Made by a program: the position numbers and the translations under genes. This document shows positions 1 to 8,879 of a stretch of 10,710 bases of DNA, one piece after another. Numbering within the stretch: position 1 is the first letter of the stretch; every line of letters begins with the position of its first letter. The notes below the pieces were generated by a model. That model had not been told where the DNA came from, made no database searches, and saw only the letters and a list, made by a program, of their open reading frames with translations. Origin of the DNA: Actinomycetota bacterium (GTDB taxonomy: Bacteria > Actinomycetota > Thermoleophilia > Gaiellales > Gaiellaceae); contig VAXD01000054.1 in NCBI GenBank assembly GCA_005884155.1, positions 12,048-22,757 on the forward strand, read 5' to 3'.

Positions 1-96
1 AGGATCACGCCTTTGAGCGGCACGTCCATCGGCCGTGGATGCTACGAGGTGCGCGGCGCTTACGTCCTGCTAACAGGAGTCCACTACGTTAGTTGC
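1..96. other. 5' flank of the propeller gene; no separate gene seen
   Basis: These bases precede the chosen GTG start of the propeller gene. The same reading frame stays open back to the window edge, with a TTG at 13, so a longer N-terminus cannot be excluded. However, the encoded stretch upstream of 97 looks like nothing recognisable, and a signal-peptide-like segment begins at 97. There is an inverted repeat CTAAC (70-74), 13-nt spacer, GTTAG (88-92). TACGTT at 85-90 fits the loose actinobacterial -10 pattern TAnnnT and would put a transcript start close to the GTG. An AGGAG at 75-79 is 17 nt from the GTG, too far for a normal ribosome binding site. All of this is weak. Confidence 0.3.
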
Positions 97-1315
97 GTGC
101 GTTACTCGTTCCCGCTTCTGATGACCGCTGCGATTCTCGTTCCCGGCGGCGCCGCGCGCGGCGAACGCATCGGGGCCGCCACGCCTCTCCTGACCTTCTC
201 GGTCCACTACCGCGCCAACGGCTCGGTTGCGGGCGATGGAGGAATCTGCGCCGCAGGCCCAGGCGGGCACAGCTTCCGGGTGACCGACCCGTACGAGGAC
301 GATACGCCCAGCTGGTCGCCGGACGGCAATCGGATTGCCTTCGCGCGTTTCTGGGACCGGGGCAACCCACCGGGGCGCCACGACGAGGTCTCGGACATTC
401 TCATCGGGGACGCGCAGGGAAGGCACTTGCGAAATCTCTCAGTCGCGTCAGGGGTAGGTGGGAACGCGAACGTTGGCCCTGTCTGGTCCCCGGACGGGAC
501 GAAGCTGGCGTTCGTCGGTGGCTGGTACGGCGATCGTGAACGCAGACGGGAGCGGCGGTCGCGAATTGCGCACCTTCGGATATCCCACCACCTGGCCTGG
601 CCCGCTGTCTTGGTCGCCGGACGGCCAGCGCCTGCTCTTTGGGATCTCGGGGGAGATCCGCGTGATCGACGTCGACGGCTCTCACGAACAAACGCTGATC
701 CCTTCAGGCTTCGGCGGCGTCTGGTCCCCGGACGGCCAGCACATCGCGTATCTCCGCCTCGAGCAGGACTCGACGCTGAGCCTGGTCGTCGCCAACGCGG
801 ACGGCAGCGATCCGAAGGTGCTCGTGGACAGCGTCGCACGCTCCGGCAATCCGGCCTGGTCACCTGACGGGGAGTGGATAGCCGTCGCGGGCCCGGTCGA
901 GAACAGGATCCTCGAGATCCATCCCGACGGAACCGACATACACGTCGTCCAGACGGGGTTGCTCCCTGTTGCTCAACCGGCCTGGCGCCCGGCCGCGGCG
1001 CTTCCGCGGAACCGGCGGCCCTGCGCGATCGTCGGCACGAGCCGCGCCAACGTGCTGCGGGGGACGAACCGTGGCGACCTGATCCTCGGCGAAGGGGGTA
1101 ACGACACGATCTACGGGCTCGGCGGCGACGACACGATCGACGGCGGGAGCGGCCACGACCGCATCTACGGCGGTACGGGCCGAGACCTCTTCGGCGCGCA
1201 GGACGGCACGCGCGACCTGGTCGCCGGCGGTCTCGGCTTTGACAGCGCGTACTTCGACAAGCGAGACCGCCTTACGTCGATCGAGCTGAACGAGAAAACC
1301 GGCGGAAAGCCCTAG
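97..1315 (+). pseudogene. Secreted TolB-like WSPDG beta-propeller with C-terminal RTX repeats, frameshifted as given
   Basis: The first half is in frame 1 (GTG 97 to about 525): a signal-peptide-like start (VRYSFPLLMTAAILVPGG) followed by PD40/TolB-type blades with WSPDG motifs. The second half continues the same propeller one frame over (about 527-1315): three more WSPDG blades, a degenerate blade (PAWRPA), then glycine/aspartate-rich nonapeptides of the calcium-binding RTX type and a closing segment ending in RLTSIELNE. The join is between VGGWYG in frame 1 and TAIVNADGSG in frame 2. One surplus base near 517-530 would explain it. Family knowledge: such propellers are extracytoplasmic and bind proteins or glycans, and RTX repeats fold when calcium is present outside the cell. 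Precise function is unknown. The 3' part also reads as a free-standing ORF from ATG 458 (285 codons), but its first residues do not resemble a natural N-terminus. Sequencing or assembly error and true pseudogene are both possible. The gene is on the same strand as hsp20 but separated by 99 bases. Confidence 0.75.
1088..1192 (+). repeat. RTX (hemolysin-type) calcium-binding nonapeptide repeats
   Basis: In-frame coding repeat with pattern GGxGxDxxx: GEGGNDTIY, GLGGDDTID, GGSGHDRIY, GGTGRDLF. There are about four consecutive units. Family knowledge: these form a parallel beta-roll that binds calcium between turns and often occurs in secreted proteins. The following segment (DGTRDLVAGGLGFDSAYFD) looks like a degenerate continuation and cap. 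Confidence 0.85.
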
Positions 1316-1334
1316 AAAGCGCCCCCGGCGGCAC

Positions 1335-1356
1335 TAAGCTAGCGGTTGCTAACTTA
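1335..1356. promoter_or_regulatory. Inverted repeat upstream of hsp20-lon (candidate operator or hairpin)
   Basis: The arms are TAAGCTAGC (1335-1343) and GCTAACTTA (1348-1356), separated by GGTT. Eight of nine positions pair. It is one of the few AT-rich patches in the 99-base gap between the propeller gene and hsp20, and lies 59 bases before the hsp20 ATG. It is neither the HspR element (CTTGAGT-N7-ACTCAAG) nor CIRCE (TTAGCACTC-N9-GAGTGCTAA). It could be an operator of the heat-shock operon or a weak terminator for the upstream gene, though no T-run follows. In the same gap AACCAAGC occurs twice (1380-1387, 1405-1412), and TACGTT at 1398-1403 fits a loose TAnnnT -10. I see no convincing -35. 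Confidence 0.4.
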
Positions 1357-1414
1357 ACTGGGAGCACGAGGCCGTGGGGAACCAAGCGCGGCTTCGCTAC
1401 GTTCAACCAAGCAG

Positions 1415-1848
1415 ATGCGAAAGCGAGACGACATCGACAGGCTGCATGACGAGATCAGGGAGCTCGTGGACGACCTCTGGCAGGTTCCGCGCTTTGTCGC
1501 GGGGCGGCGCGGCTTCCGGCCGAACGTCGACTGCATCCGCAGCGACGATCCGCCTGCGCTCCACGTGATCGTGGAGCTGCCGGGAGTCGACCCCGCCTCG
1601 ATTCGAGTCGTCGCAGCCGACCGCGTACTCGTGGTCGCCGGCGAGCGCTGCCGGCCCCCGCTGAACGGGCGCTACCAGCAGATGGAGCTCGAGTACGGGG
1701 CCTTCCAGCGCCGGATCTCGCTGACGGAGCCGGTCGACACGGCCGCCGCGAACGCGCGCTACGAGCAGGGCCTGCTCGTCGTCGAGCTGCCGATCGCCAA
1801 GAAGGCGCCGCAGCGCGCGCGAGTCACGATTTCGATCGGAGGCGTCCG

Positions 1849-1852
<4 letters not shown>
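1415..1852 (+). CDS. hsp20: Hsp20/alpha-crystallin small heat-shock protein
   Basis: This 145-residue protein would be a cytoplasmic ATP-independent holdase that binds unfolding proteins. A charged N-terminal arm (1-35) precedes an alpha-crystallin domain (about 36-140). Family landmarks are visible: VELPGVDPASI (about 53-63), the EYGAFQRRISL strand region (93-103), and the signature block ARYEQGLLVVELP (114-126) followed by a lysine-containing turn. The C-terminus is short (VTISIGGVR), with only a V/I-x-I-like motif. The frame is closed upstream by a stop at 1355, and ATG 1415 is the only good start, but it has no clear Shine-Dalgarno sequence, so a short-leader or leaderless mRNA is possible. 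The stop overlaps the lon start by four bases, so chaperone and protease should be co-expressed and translationally coupled. Length is normal for the family. Confidence 0.92.
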
Positions 1853-4259
<2,407 letters not shown>

Positions 4260-4266
<7 letters not shown>

Positions 4267-4287
4267 CGCTCAGCGCGCCAAGGGTAG
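4260..4287 (+). promoter_or_regulatory. SigB/SigF-type stress promoter before the YtxH-like gene
   Basis: GGTTT at 4260-4264 and GGGTAG at 4282-4287 are separated by 17 bases. Known actinobacterial stress-sigma consensus sequences are of the form G(G)TTT-N14-17-GGGTA(C/T), so this is a close match. The -35 part overlaps the lon stop codon (TAG 4264-4266). A transcript would begin near 4294 and carry AAAGGA (4311-4316) ahead of ATG 4328. An overlapping housekeeping-type reading (TTTAGC/TAGAGT, 17-base spacing) is weaker. A short GCGC-TCA-GCGC stem lies in the spacer, but it is too small to be a convincing lon terminator. Confidence 0.5.
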
Positions 4288-4327
4288 AGTTCCCGCGGAG
4301 CAAACGAGCGAAAGGACGGCCTCCGCG

Positions 4328-4738
4328 ATGGCCAAAGCGAAAGACCGAGTTGCCGACGTCAAGCCCTACGTTCAGCGGGCGATCCAGGACGAGGAGCTGC
4401 GCGACAACCTCCGCAGCGCCTTCGCGACCGCGCGCGACGTCTACGACGAGCTGGTCGGCGGCCGCGGAGTGACGGCGGTCGCGGGCAAGGTCGCGAGCGA
4501 CAAGGACATCCAGGACCAGCTGCGTTCCGCGATCGAAGACCTGCGCAACGCTGCCGACCGGATCCAGGGCAAGGAGGAGCACAAGGGACGGAACACGTCA
4601 CTCCTGCTCGCCGGGATCGCGCTCGGGATCCTGTTCAACCCGATGACCGGGCCCGAGACGCGCCGCTGGCTGAAGGACAAGATCTTCGGCGAGGACGAAG
4701 AGTTCGGCTACGGCGGGAACTCAGGCAACTCGAACTAA
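4328..4738 (+). CDS. YtxH-like single-pass membrane protein, probable stress protein
   Basis: 136 residues. Residues 1-85 are charged and helical and seem internally duplicated: DEELRDNLRSAFATARDVY (21-39) resembles DKDIQDQLRSAIEDLRNAA (58-76). A hydrophobic segment, LLLAGIALGILF (92-103), is followed by NPMTGPETRRWLKDKIFG. This resembles the YtxH pattern of a glycine-rich membrane helix, then F-x-P-x-(S/T)-G-x-E-T-R. The tail is acidic, then Gly/Asn/Ser-rich. Family knowledge: YtxH-type proteins are small general-stress proteins of unknown biochemical role, often sigma-B dependent, which agrees with the promoter signal in front of this gene. AAAGGA lies 11 bases before the ATG. The gene follows lon by 61 bases and converges on the peptidase gene, with 14 bases between the stops and only a tiny stem (CGCT-AAGT-AGCG, 4740-4751) in between. 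The membrane helix is clear; family assignment is moderate. Confidence 0.75.
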   Translation: MAKAKDRVADVKPYVQRAIQDEELRDNLRSAFATARDVYDELVGGRGVTAVAGKVASDKDIQDQLRSAIEDLRNAADRIQGKEEHKGRNTSLLLAGIALGILFNPMTGPETRRWLKDKIFGEDEEFGYGGNSGNSN

Positions 4739-4752
4739 CCGCTAAGTAGCGC

Positions 4753-6225
4753 TCAGCCCTCGCCCGAGCCCGCGTTCGGCGGCGGGCGGAAGCCGAGCGC
4801 CCGCATCAGGCCCGGGTTCTCCTCTCCCGGGACCCGCGGGGCGATCGCCCGCTGCAGCGAGCCCGGCTCGAGCCCGCTTGCTTCGGAGATGTCCGAGACC
4901 TGCAGCAGGATCGCTGCCGGCTTCGGCGCCGGATCTGAGACCGCGCCGGCGGGAACCCAGCCCGCCACGTTCTGGAAGCGCACGTCCTGGAGGTGCTGCC
5001 AGGCCGTCAGGTACTGCGTCGGGTCGACCGCGCCGTCGTAGCCGAGGTAGATCAGCGAGGCGGGATGAATCTCGAAGTGGAGATGCGTCGGCGTCCCGGA
5101 TGCGTCACCGGTGTTGCCGACGAAGCCGAGCACCTCGCCGGCCCTCACACGCCGACCGTTCTTGGCGAGCGGCGAGAAGGCCGAAAGGTGCGCGTAATAG
5201 AACTCGTTGCCCTGCGCGTCGCGCAGCCAGAGACGGTTGCCGCCGATCGTGTTCCAGCCGATCGAGAAGACGATCCCGTCGGCACAGGCCAGGATCGGCG
5301 CGCCAAGCGGGGCGAAGATGTCGTCGCCGTGGTGCCAGTTCCCTGGGACGTCGCCGCGGTAGGCGCCGAAGGTGTCGGTGAACGAGACCGGCCCGTAGAC
5401 CGGGAAGACGTAACCGCCGGCGGTCAGCCTCGGCTGCAGGGTCGACGGTGCCGGCAGGATCGGCCCGGGCCCGTTGCGGTGGCCCTTCGGCTCCGGCGCC
5501 GGTGGCGTCTTGCCGTTCTTCTTAGTGCCGGGCGGGACCGGCTTCCGCTTCGGAGCCGCCGCCGCCTGCGCGCTCACCTCCGCGTAGCCGACCTCGATCT
5601 CGGAGCCGGCCGGCAGGTTGCCGTGCGGCGCGGTCAGGTGGACGTCGATCGCGGCGACGAAGCCGTGGAACGCCTGCGCCCCGTCCGGCCCCGCGCTTGT
5701 GTCGGTGCTCTGCTCGAGCGTGACCAGGTAGCCCCAGTCGGCCAGCGCGATCCGGGCGTTCGCGTACGCAGTCGCCGGCTGGCCGAGCACCGTCAGGCCG
5801 GTGATGCTCGAGCGGGCGAGGTTGCCGGTCGCGGAGTGGCCTGACGTCGCCGCGGAGGCCTTGGCGTTCACATCCGTCGCGGTGATCTCGCCGCCGAAGA
5901 GTGAGACCGTCTGTGCTTCGCCCGACGCGTTGGCCGTGGCGCGGGCACCCGCATCGGTCTGCGCGGAGGCGGCGAGCGAGGCAACCGTCGCGACCGAGCC
6001 GTCGGCCGGGTAGGCGAAGGCGCTCCCGAACGACACGTGGTACGGCGGCGCCGAGACCTCGCCCGCCACGGCGCCGGACTGCCCCGGAACGACGATGCGG
6101 ATCGAATAGGCGCGCGCCGACCCCCCCGCGCTCGAGCTCGCGCCTCCCGCACCGGCCGAGCCGGCGGCGAGCAGCAGCACGGCCGCGAGAGGCACGCTGA
6201 AGCAAAGCCGCTTTCGCACCGTCAT
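4753..6225 (-). CDS. Secreted M23 (LytM-type) zinc metallopeptidase with N-terminal beta-rich domain
   Basis: 490 residues from the ATG at 6225. A signal peptide (basic MTVRKR, then a hydrophobic core ending AAGSAGA, about 1-27) is followed by a Ser/Ala/Gly/Thr-rich region (about 35-223) that looks like an all-beta surface domain and may resemble the 'choice-of-anchor' class. Next come a Pro/Lys-rich linker (224-265) and a peptidase_M23 domain (about 270-405). The full catalytic set is visible: His298 and Asp302 in HHGDD, His346 in YYAHLS, and His381/His383 in HLHFEIHP. M23 enzymes cut peptide cross-bridges in peptidoglycan or act as wall-remodelling factors. A C-terminal tail (about 410-490) has no motif I know. 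The start is uncertain: an in-frame ATG at 6252 lies two bases after the DUF1980 stop and would add nine residues, GTG 6228 is also in frame, and none has a Shine-Dalgarno. The gene is either the last of the zinc operon or driven by the CATAAT box just upstream. Confidence 0.9.
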   Translation of the reverse strand: MTVRKRLCFSVPLAAVLLLAAGSAGAGGASSSAGGSARAYSIRIVVPGQSGAVAGEVSAPPYHVSFGSAFAYPADGSVATVASLAASAQTDAGARATANASGEAQTVSLFGGEITATDVNAKASAATSGHSATGNLARSSITGLTVLGQPATAYANARIALADWGYLVTLEQSTDTSAGPDGAQAFHGFVAAIDVHLTAPHGNLPAGSEIEVGYAEVSAQAAAAPKRKPVPPGTKKNGKTPPAPEPKGHRNGPGPILPAPSTLQPRLTAGGYVFPVYGPVSFTDTFGAYRGDVPGNWHHGDDIFAPLGAPILACADGIVFSIGWNTIGGNRLWLRDAQGNEFYYAHLSAFSPLAKNGRRVRAGEVLGFVGNTGDASGTPTHLHFEIHPASLIYLGYDGAVDPTQYLTAWQHLQDVRFQNVAGWVPAGAVSDPAPKPAAILLQVSDISEASGLEPGSLQRAIAPRVPGEENPGLMRALGFRPPPNAGSGEG

Positions 6226-6228
6226 CAC

Positions 6229-6234
6229 ATTATG
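6229..6234 (-). promoter_or_regulatory. Possible -10 element for the M23 peptidase gene
   Basis: On the minus strand CATAAT (five of six with TATAAT) ends three bases before the ATG at 6225 and nine bases before an in-frame GTG at 6219. No Shine-Dalgarno is present, so a leaderless or near-leaderless start is possible, perhaps at GTG 6219. No good -35 hexamer is found 16-19 bases upstream. The match may be chance, in which case the gene is simply read through from DUF1980. Confidence 0.25.
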
Positions 6235-6254
6235 ACCATCGGCACAACGCATAT

Positions 6255-6959
6255 TCAGGTTCGGAAGCTCAGGTAGGGCTGGGACGGCTCCTTCGCCGCC
6301 ACGATGCGCTCCCCTTTGACGACGAATCGGCGGCCGCGGCGCTCGAGCGATCCGGTCACGTCCAGCCAGGTGTCCTTCGCGAACGTGCGGCCGGCGTCGA
6401 CGGGCACGCCGACGGGCTGGGCGTCCGCTACGCAGCACGCGATGTAGAAGCGGGCGATCTCGACGGTGCCGCGCGGGACGTCGCTTGAGCCGGAGACGAA
6501 TCCGAGCAGGTGGACCCGCAGGCCTGGCTTGATTCCCGCCTGGGCGGCGAAGGCGGTGTCGCCCTCGGCCATGCGGATGTCGAGGAAGCTCGCGTCAGAG
6601 GGCTTCGAGGGCGCGGATTGGCCCGCGCTCAGGAAGTGGAGTCCGTTGCCCTTGCGCGAGGCCGCAAATGAGCCGAGCGCCGCGTGCGGCACGAGCAACA
6701 CCGCCGCCAGCGGGACGAGCAGAGCGAAGAGGCCGCTCGCCTCGCGAAGGGTCAGCGCGGGCCCACCCCGTCGCGCGCGCAAGTAACCGTAGGCGTAGAC
6801 CAGCGCGGCCAGTGCGAGCACGACCGTCCCGAACGGGACGATCCACTGCGTCCGCGAGCCGAGGTAACGGGCCGACGCGCCCGTCTCCCAGAGCACGCCG
6901 AAGAAAATCGCCCAGAGGACGAGCACGCCGCCGCGCGCGATCCTCGCGTCGACGCTCAT
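6255..6959 (-). CDS. DUF1980 / TIGR03943-type membrane protein (YcgQ-like), partner of the COG0701 permease
   Basis: 234 residues. The N-terminal half has about three membrane helices (roughly 10-26, 36-58, 74-92). The C-terminal half is a soluble, probably extracytoplasmic domain containing VEIARFYIACCVADAQPVGVPV (166-187), with the paired Cys175/Cys176 and the AD-x-QPVG block typical of DUF1980. Family knowledge: DUF1980 proteins are nearly always encoded beside a COG0701 (ArsP/YraQ-type) permease, as here, and are regarded as a second subunit; the substrate is not established. The two conserved cysteines could bind metal or form a redox site, which is my inference. GGGAG (6966-6970 on the other strand) lies six bases before the ATG, a good ribosome binding site, directly next to a strong hairpin. 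The stop is two to 29 bases from the next gene, depending on its start. Position in a znu operon suggests a metal-related role. Confidence 0.85.
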   Translation of the reverse strand: MSVDARIARGGVLVLWAIFFGVLWETGASARYLGSRTQWIVPFGTVVLALAALVYAYGYLRARRGGPALTLREASGLFALLVPLAAVLLVPHAALGSFAASRKGNGLHFLSAGQSAPSKPSDASFLDIRMAEGDTAFAAQAGIKPGLRVHLLGFVSGSSDVPRGTVEIARFYIACCVADAQPVGVPVDAGRTFAKDTWLDVTGSLERRGRRFVVKGERIVAAKEPSQPYLSFRT

Positions 6960-7027
6960 ATCCCGCTCCCGGCGCCGGCAAAGCCGGCGCCTCCGCTCCT
7001 TGTGAGCTCCGTCGAGCCTACGCTCAT
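6956..7027 (-). CDS. 23-codon mini-ORF bridging permease and DUF1980 genes (possible coupling leader)
   Basis: The ATG at 7027 overlaps the permease stop as ATGA. The frame runs 23 codons (starting MSVGSTELTRSGG, then Gly/Ala-rich) and its TGA at 6958-6956 overlaps the DUF1980 ATG, again as ATGA. The peptide resembles no family I know and part of it is encoded by the 9-bp hairpin, so a conserved product is doubtful. Its value may be to carry ribosomes across the intercistronic gap and through the hairpin. It could equally be fortuitous, because the segment may have arisen by a duplication that copied ATGAGCGT. Confidence 0.2.
   Translation of the reverse strand: MSVGSTELTRSGGAGFAGAGSGI
6963..6999. 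repeat. Perfect 9-bp hairpin flanked by 7-bp direct repeats
   Basis: Stem GGCGCCGGC (6971-6979), loop AAA (6980-6982), stem GCCGGCGCC (6983-6991). Identical CCGCTCC copies lie on each side (6963-6969 and 6993-6999), each one base from the stem. On the coding (minus) strand these read GGAGCGG, and the copy nearer DUF1980 forms its ribosome binding site. There is no T-run, so it is not a standard intrinsic terminator. It may act as an mRNA-processing or stabilising element, tune expression between the two subunits, or be a small REP-like mobile hairpin. Confidence 0.6.
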
Positions 7028-8067
7028 GTCACCGCCTCGAAGATCAATGTGCCGATCACGATCAGCGGCACGGTCACGGCGAGCAGCCGCAGCAGGAACC
7101 AGCGGCGGAAGGTCGCGCCGTAGAGGACAGACAGCTTCAGGTCGGCGATCGGCCCGAAGACGAGGAACGCGAGCTGCGCGCCGGACGAGAACGACGTGAA
7201 CGAGGCCGCGATGAACGCGTCCGCCTCAGAGCAGAGCGAGAGCACGAACGCGACCAGCATCAGCGCCAGCGACGACATGACGGGCGCGCCGCCAAGGGTC
7301 GACAGGGCCGACTCCGGCACGGACGCCTGCACGAGCGCCGAGAGCCCGGCCCCGAGGACGATGAACTTGCCCATGAAGAGGAAATCGCTGACGAGGTGGG
7401 TGGAGAAGGCGGTGGCACGATCGCCCTGTTCGTGGTCGTGCGCCTCTGCCCGCTCGCCCGGCCGGGCGCGCAAGAGGTCGCTCGCGCGGGTGCGCCGTCC
7501 GATGGCGAGCCCGGCGGCGCACGCCGCGACGAGCCCGAGGCTCGCGCGCCCGGCGACCATCTCGGCGCCGCGGGCGTGCCCGCCGTAGGCGACCCAGGTC
7601 GAGGCGAGCACGATCGGGTTCAGGACGGGCGACGAGAGCATGAACGCGATTCCCGCGCCGGGGTGGACGCCCCGCGCGATCAGGCGGCGCGCGACCGGGA
7701 CCGAGCCGCACTCGCAGACCGGGAAGGCGACCCCGCTCAGGGCGGCGCCGGGGATCTGCAAGGCGAGCGGGAGCCGCGCCAAGGAGTCGAGCGCGCGTTC
7801 CGGCAGGAACACGGCGATCGCGGCGGAGGCGAGCGCGCCGACGAGGATGAACGGCAGCGCCTCGATCACGATCGAGGTGAAGACGAGCAGGAACGTCTGC
7901 GCCGCGGGGCCGTGGCCGAGCCGCAGCGCTGACGCGACGACCACGAGGAGCACGAAGCCGCCGAGCAGCCGCCCGAAGACGGTCTCCGAGACAACACCGG
8001 TCTCCCAGGCTCGCCTCAGGCGCAGGAAGGAGGGGACCGTTGGAGCGGCGACCCCGGCGCGTTCCAT
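7024..8067 (-). CDS. COG0701 / ArsP-type (YraQ-like) permease
   Basis: 347 residues from the ATG at 8067. It is a polytopic inner-membrane protein with about eight hydrophobic segments in two halves. Family motifs are visible: FPVCECGSVPVARRLI (115-130, with Cys118/Cys120), SSPVLNPIV (145-153) in the first half, and LCSEADAFIAASF (278-290) in the second. The two halves are joined by a hydrophilic loop (about 190-222) containing EAHDHEQGD. Family knowledge: this superfamily includes ArsP, which exports organoarsenicals, and many uncharacterised members paired with DUF1980. The CECG motif is the family hallmark, and arsenic itself is not implied. The start is 11 bases after the znuB stop without a clear Shine-Dalgarno, so translation probably depends on readthrough from znuB; a later GTG (codon 25) is an alternative. 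Co-transcription with znuACB points towards zinc or another divalent metal, by inference. Confidence 0.88.
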   Translation of the reverse strand: MERAGVAAPTVPSFLRLRRAWETGVVSETVFGRLLGGFVLLVVVASALRLGHGPAAQTFLLVFTSIVIEALPFILVGALASAAIAVFLPERALDSLARLPLALQIPGAALSGVAFPVCECGSVPVARRLIARGVHPGAGIAFMLSSPVLNPIVLASTWVAYGGHARGAEMVAGRASLGLVAACAAGLAIGRRTRASDLLRARPGERAEAHDHEQGDRATAFSTHLVSDFLFMGKFIVLGAGLSALVQASVPESALSTLGGAPVMSSLALMLVAFVLSLCSEADAFIAASFTSFSSGAQLAFLVFGPIADLKLSVLYGATFRRWFLLRLLAVTVPLIVIGTLIFEAVT

Positions 8068-8078
8068 GAAACGGGACG

Positions 8079-8879
8079 CTACACGCGACGGCGCAGAGTT
8101 TCGAGGCCGGCAGCGACGACGAATGTCGCCGCCGCGGTCAGCACGATCGCCCCGCCCGGGGGCATGTTCAGGTAGTACGACGCGGTCAACCCGGCGAGGA
8201 CCGAGCCGAGCCCGATCGAGATCGAGAGGCCCATCGTCGAGCGTAGGCTCCACGCGACCCGCTGCGCGGCGATCACCGGCAGCACCATCAGCGCCGCGAT
8301 CAGCAGGATCCCGACGATCCGCATCGAGATCCCGATCGTCAGCGCGGCGAGCATCGAGACGGCGCCGTTGAGAAACGCAACTGGCAGGCCGGAGACGCGA
8401 GCGCCCTCCTCGTCGATCGCGACGGCGAGCAGCGCGCGCAGGAGGATCGCGACGAGCAGCAGTGCGCCGAGGCCCAGCAGAGCGATCCGGAGCAACTCGG
8501 CGCGCGTGACCGTCAGGATCGAGCCGAACAGATAGGCGAATAGGTTCGCGTTGAGCGCGCCGGCCGCGGAGATCAGGACGACGCCGCCCGCGATCCCGCT
8601 GTAGAAGACGAGGGCGAGCGCCTGATCGCCGGCCGCAGTCCGGTGCGCCCGTAGCCATTCGATCGCGGCCGCGCCGACGATCGCCGCCACCAGGGCGGTC
8701 CAGACGGGGGAGACGCCGATCAGGTAGCCGGCCGCCACTCCGGCGAAAGCGACGTGCCCGATCCCGTCGCCGATCAGGCTCATCTGCCGCTGAACGAGGA
8801 AGAAGCCGACGACCGGTGCGAGCAGGCCGACGATCGCACCCGCCGCGAACGCCAGGCGCATGAACTCGAACTCAAACAT
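8079..8879 (-). CDS. znuB: Zinc/manganese ABC transporter permease, ABC-3 family
   Basis: 266 residues, almost entirely hydrophobic, with about seven to eight membrane helices, as expected for the ABC-3 permease that forms the metal channel of ZnuABC. Recognisable family stretches include QRQMSLIGDGIGHVAFAGVAAGYLIG (30-55), the coupling-helix area LFAYLFGSIL (113-122), and GILLIAALMVLPVIAAQRV (190-208). The ATG at 8879 overlaps the znuC end by eight bases, so the two are translationally coupled, and there is no separate Shine-Dalgarno. A second in-frame ATG at codon 7 is possible. The open frame extends further upstream inside znuC, but that part resembles no permease N-terminus. Zinc rather than manganese is chosen from the regulator and operator next door; sequence alone does not separate them. 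Confidence 0.93.
   Translation of the reverse strand: MFEFEFMRLAFAAGAIVGLLAPVVGFFLVQRQMSLIGDGIGHVAFAGVAAGYLIGVSPVWTALVAAIVGAAAIEWLRAHRTAAGDQALALVFYSGIAGGVVLISAAGALNANLFAYLFGSILTVTRAELLRIALLGLGALLLVAILLRALLAVAIDEEGARVSGLPVAFLNGAVSMLAALTIGISMRIVGILLIAALMVLPVIAAQRVAWSLRSTMGLSISIGLGSVLAGLTASYYLNMPPGGAIVLTAAATFVVAAGLETLRRRV

Noticed and set aside
70..92. CTAAC-N13-GTTAG inverted repeat before the propeller gene
   Set aside because: Five-base arms with a long spacer are expected by chance; kept only as a note because GCTAAC recurs upstream of hsp20.
1380..1412. Direct repeat AACCAAGC before hsp20
   Set aside because: Two eight-base copies 25 bases apart with no further similarity; insufficient to call an operator or iteron.
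4740..4751. Tiny palindrome between the convergent YtxH-like and M23 genes as a bidirectional terminator
   Set aside because: A four-base stem with no T-run on either strand does not support a terminator call.
4993..5844. 283-codon plus-strand frame opposite the M23 peptidase
   Set aside because: Arg/Val/Ala-rich shadow of a gene with intact catalytic motifs on the minus strand; no recognisable domain.
6226..6438. Long N-terminal extension of the M23 peptidase frame
   Set aside because: It overlaps DUF1980 coding sequence and is Arg-rich, while a clear signal peptide starts just after the ATG at 6225. Only the short extension to ATG 6252 remains plausible.
8068..8658. N-terminal extension of the permease frame into znuB
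   Set aside because: The extension is Arg-rich and low complexity and overlaps the certain znuB coding region; the permease family begins after the ATG at 8067.
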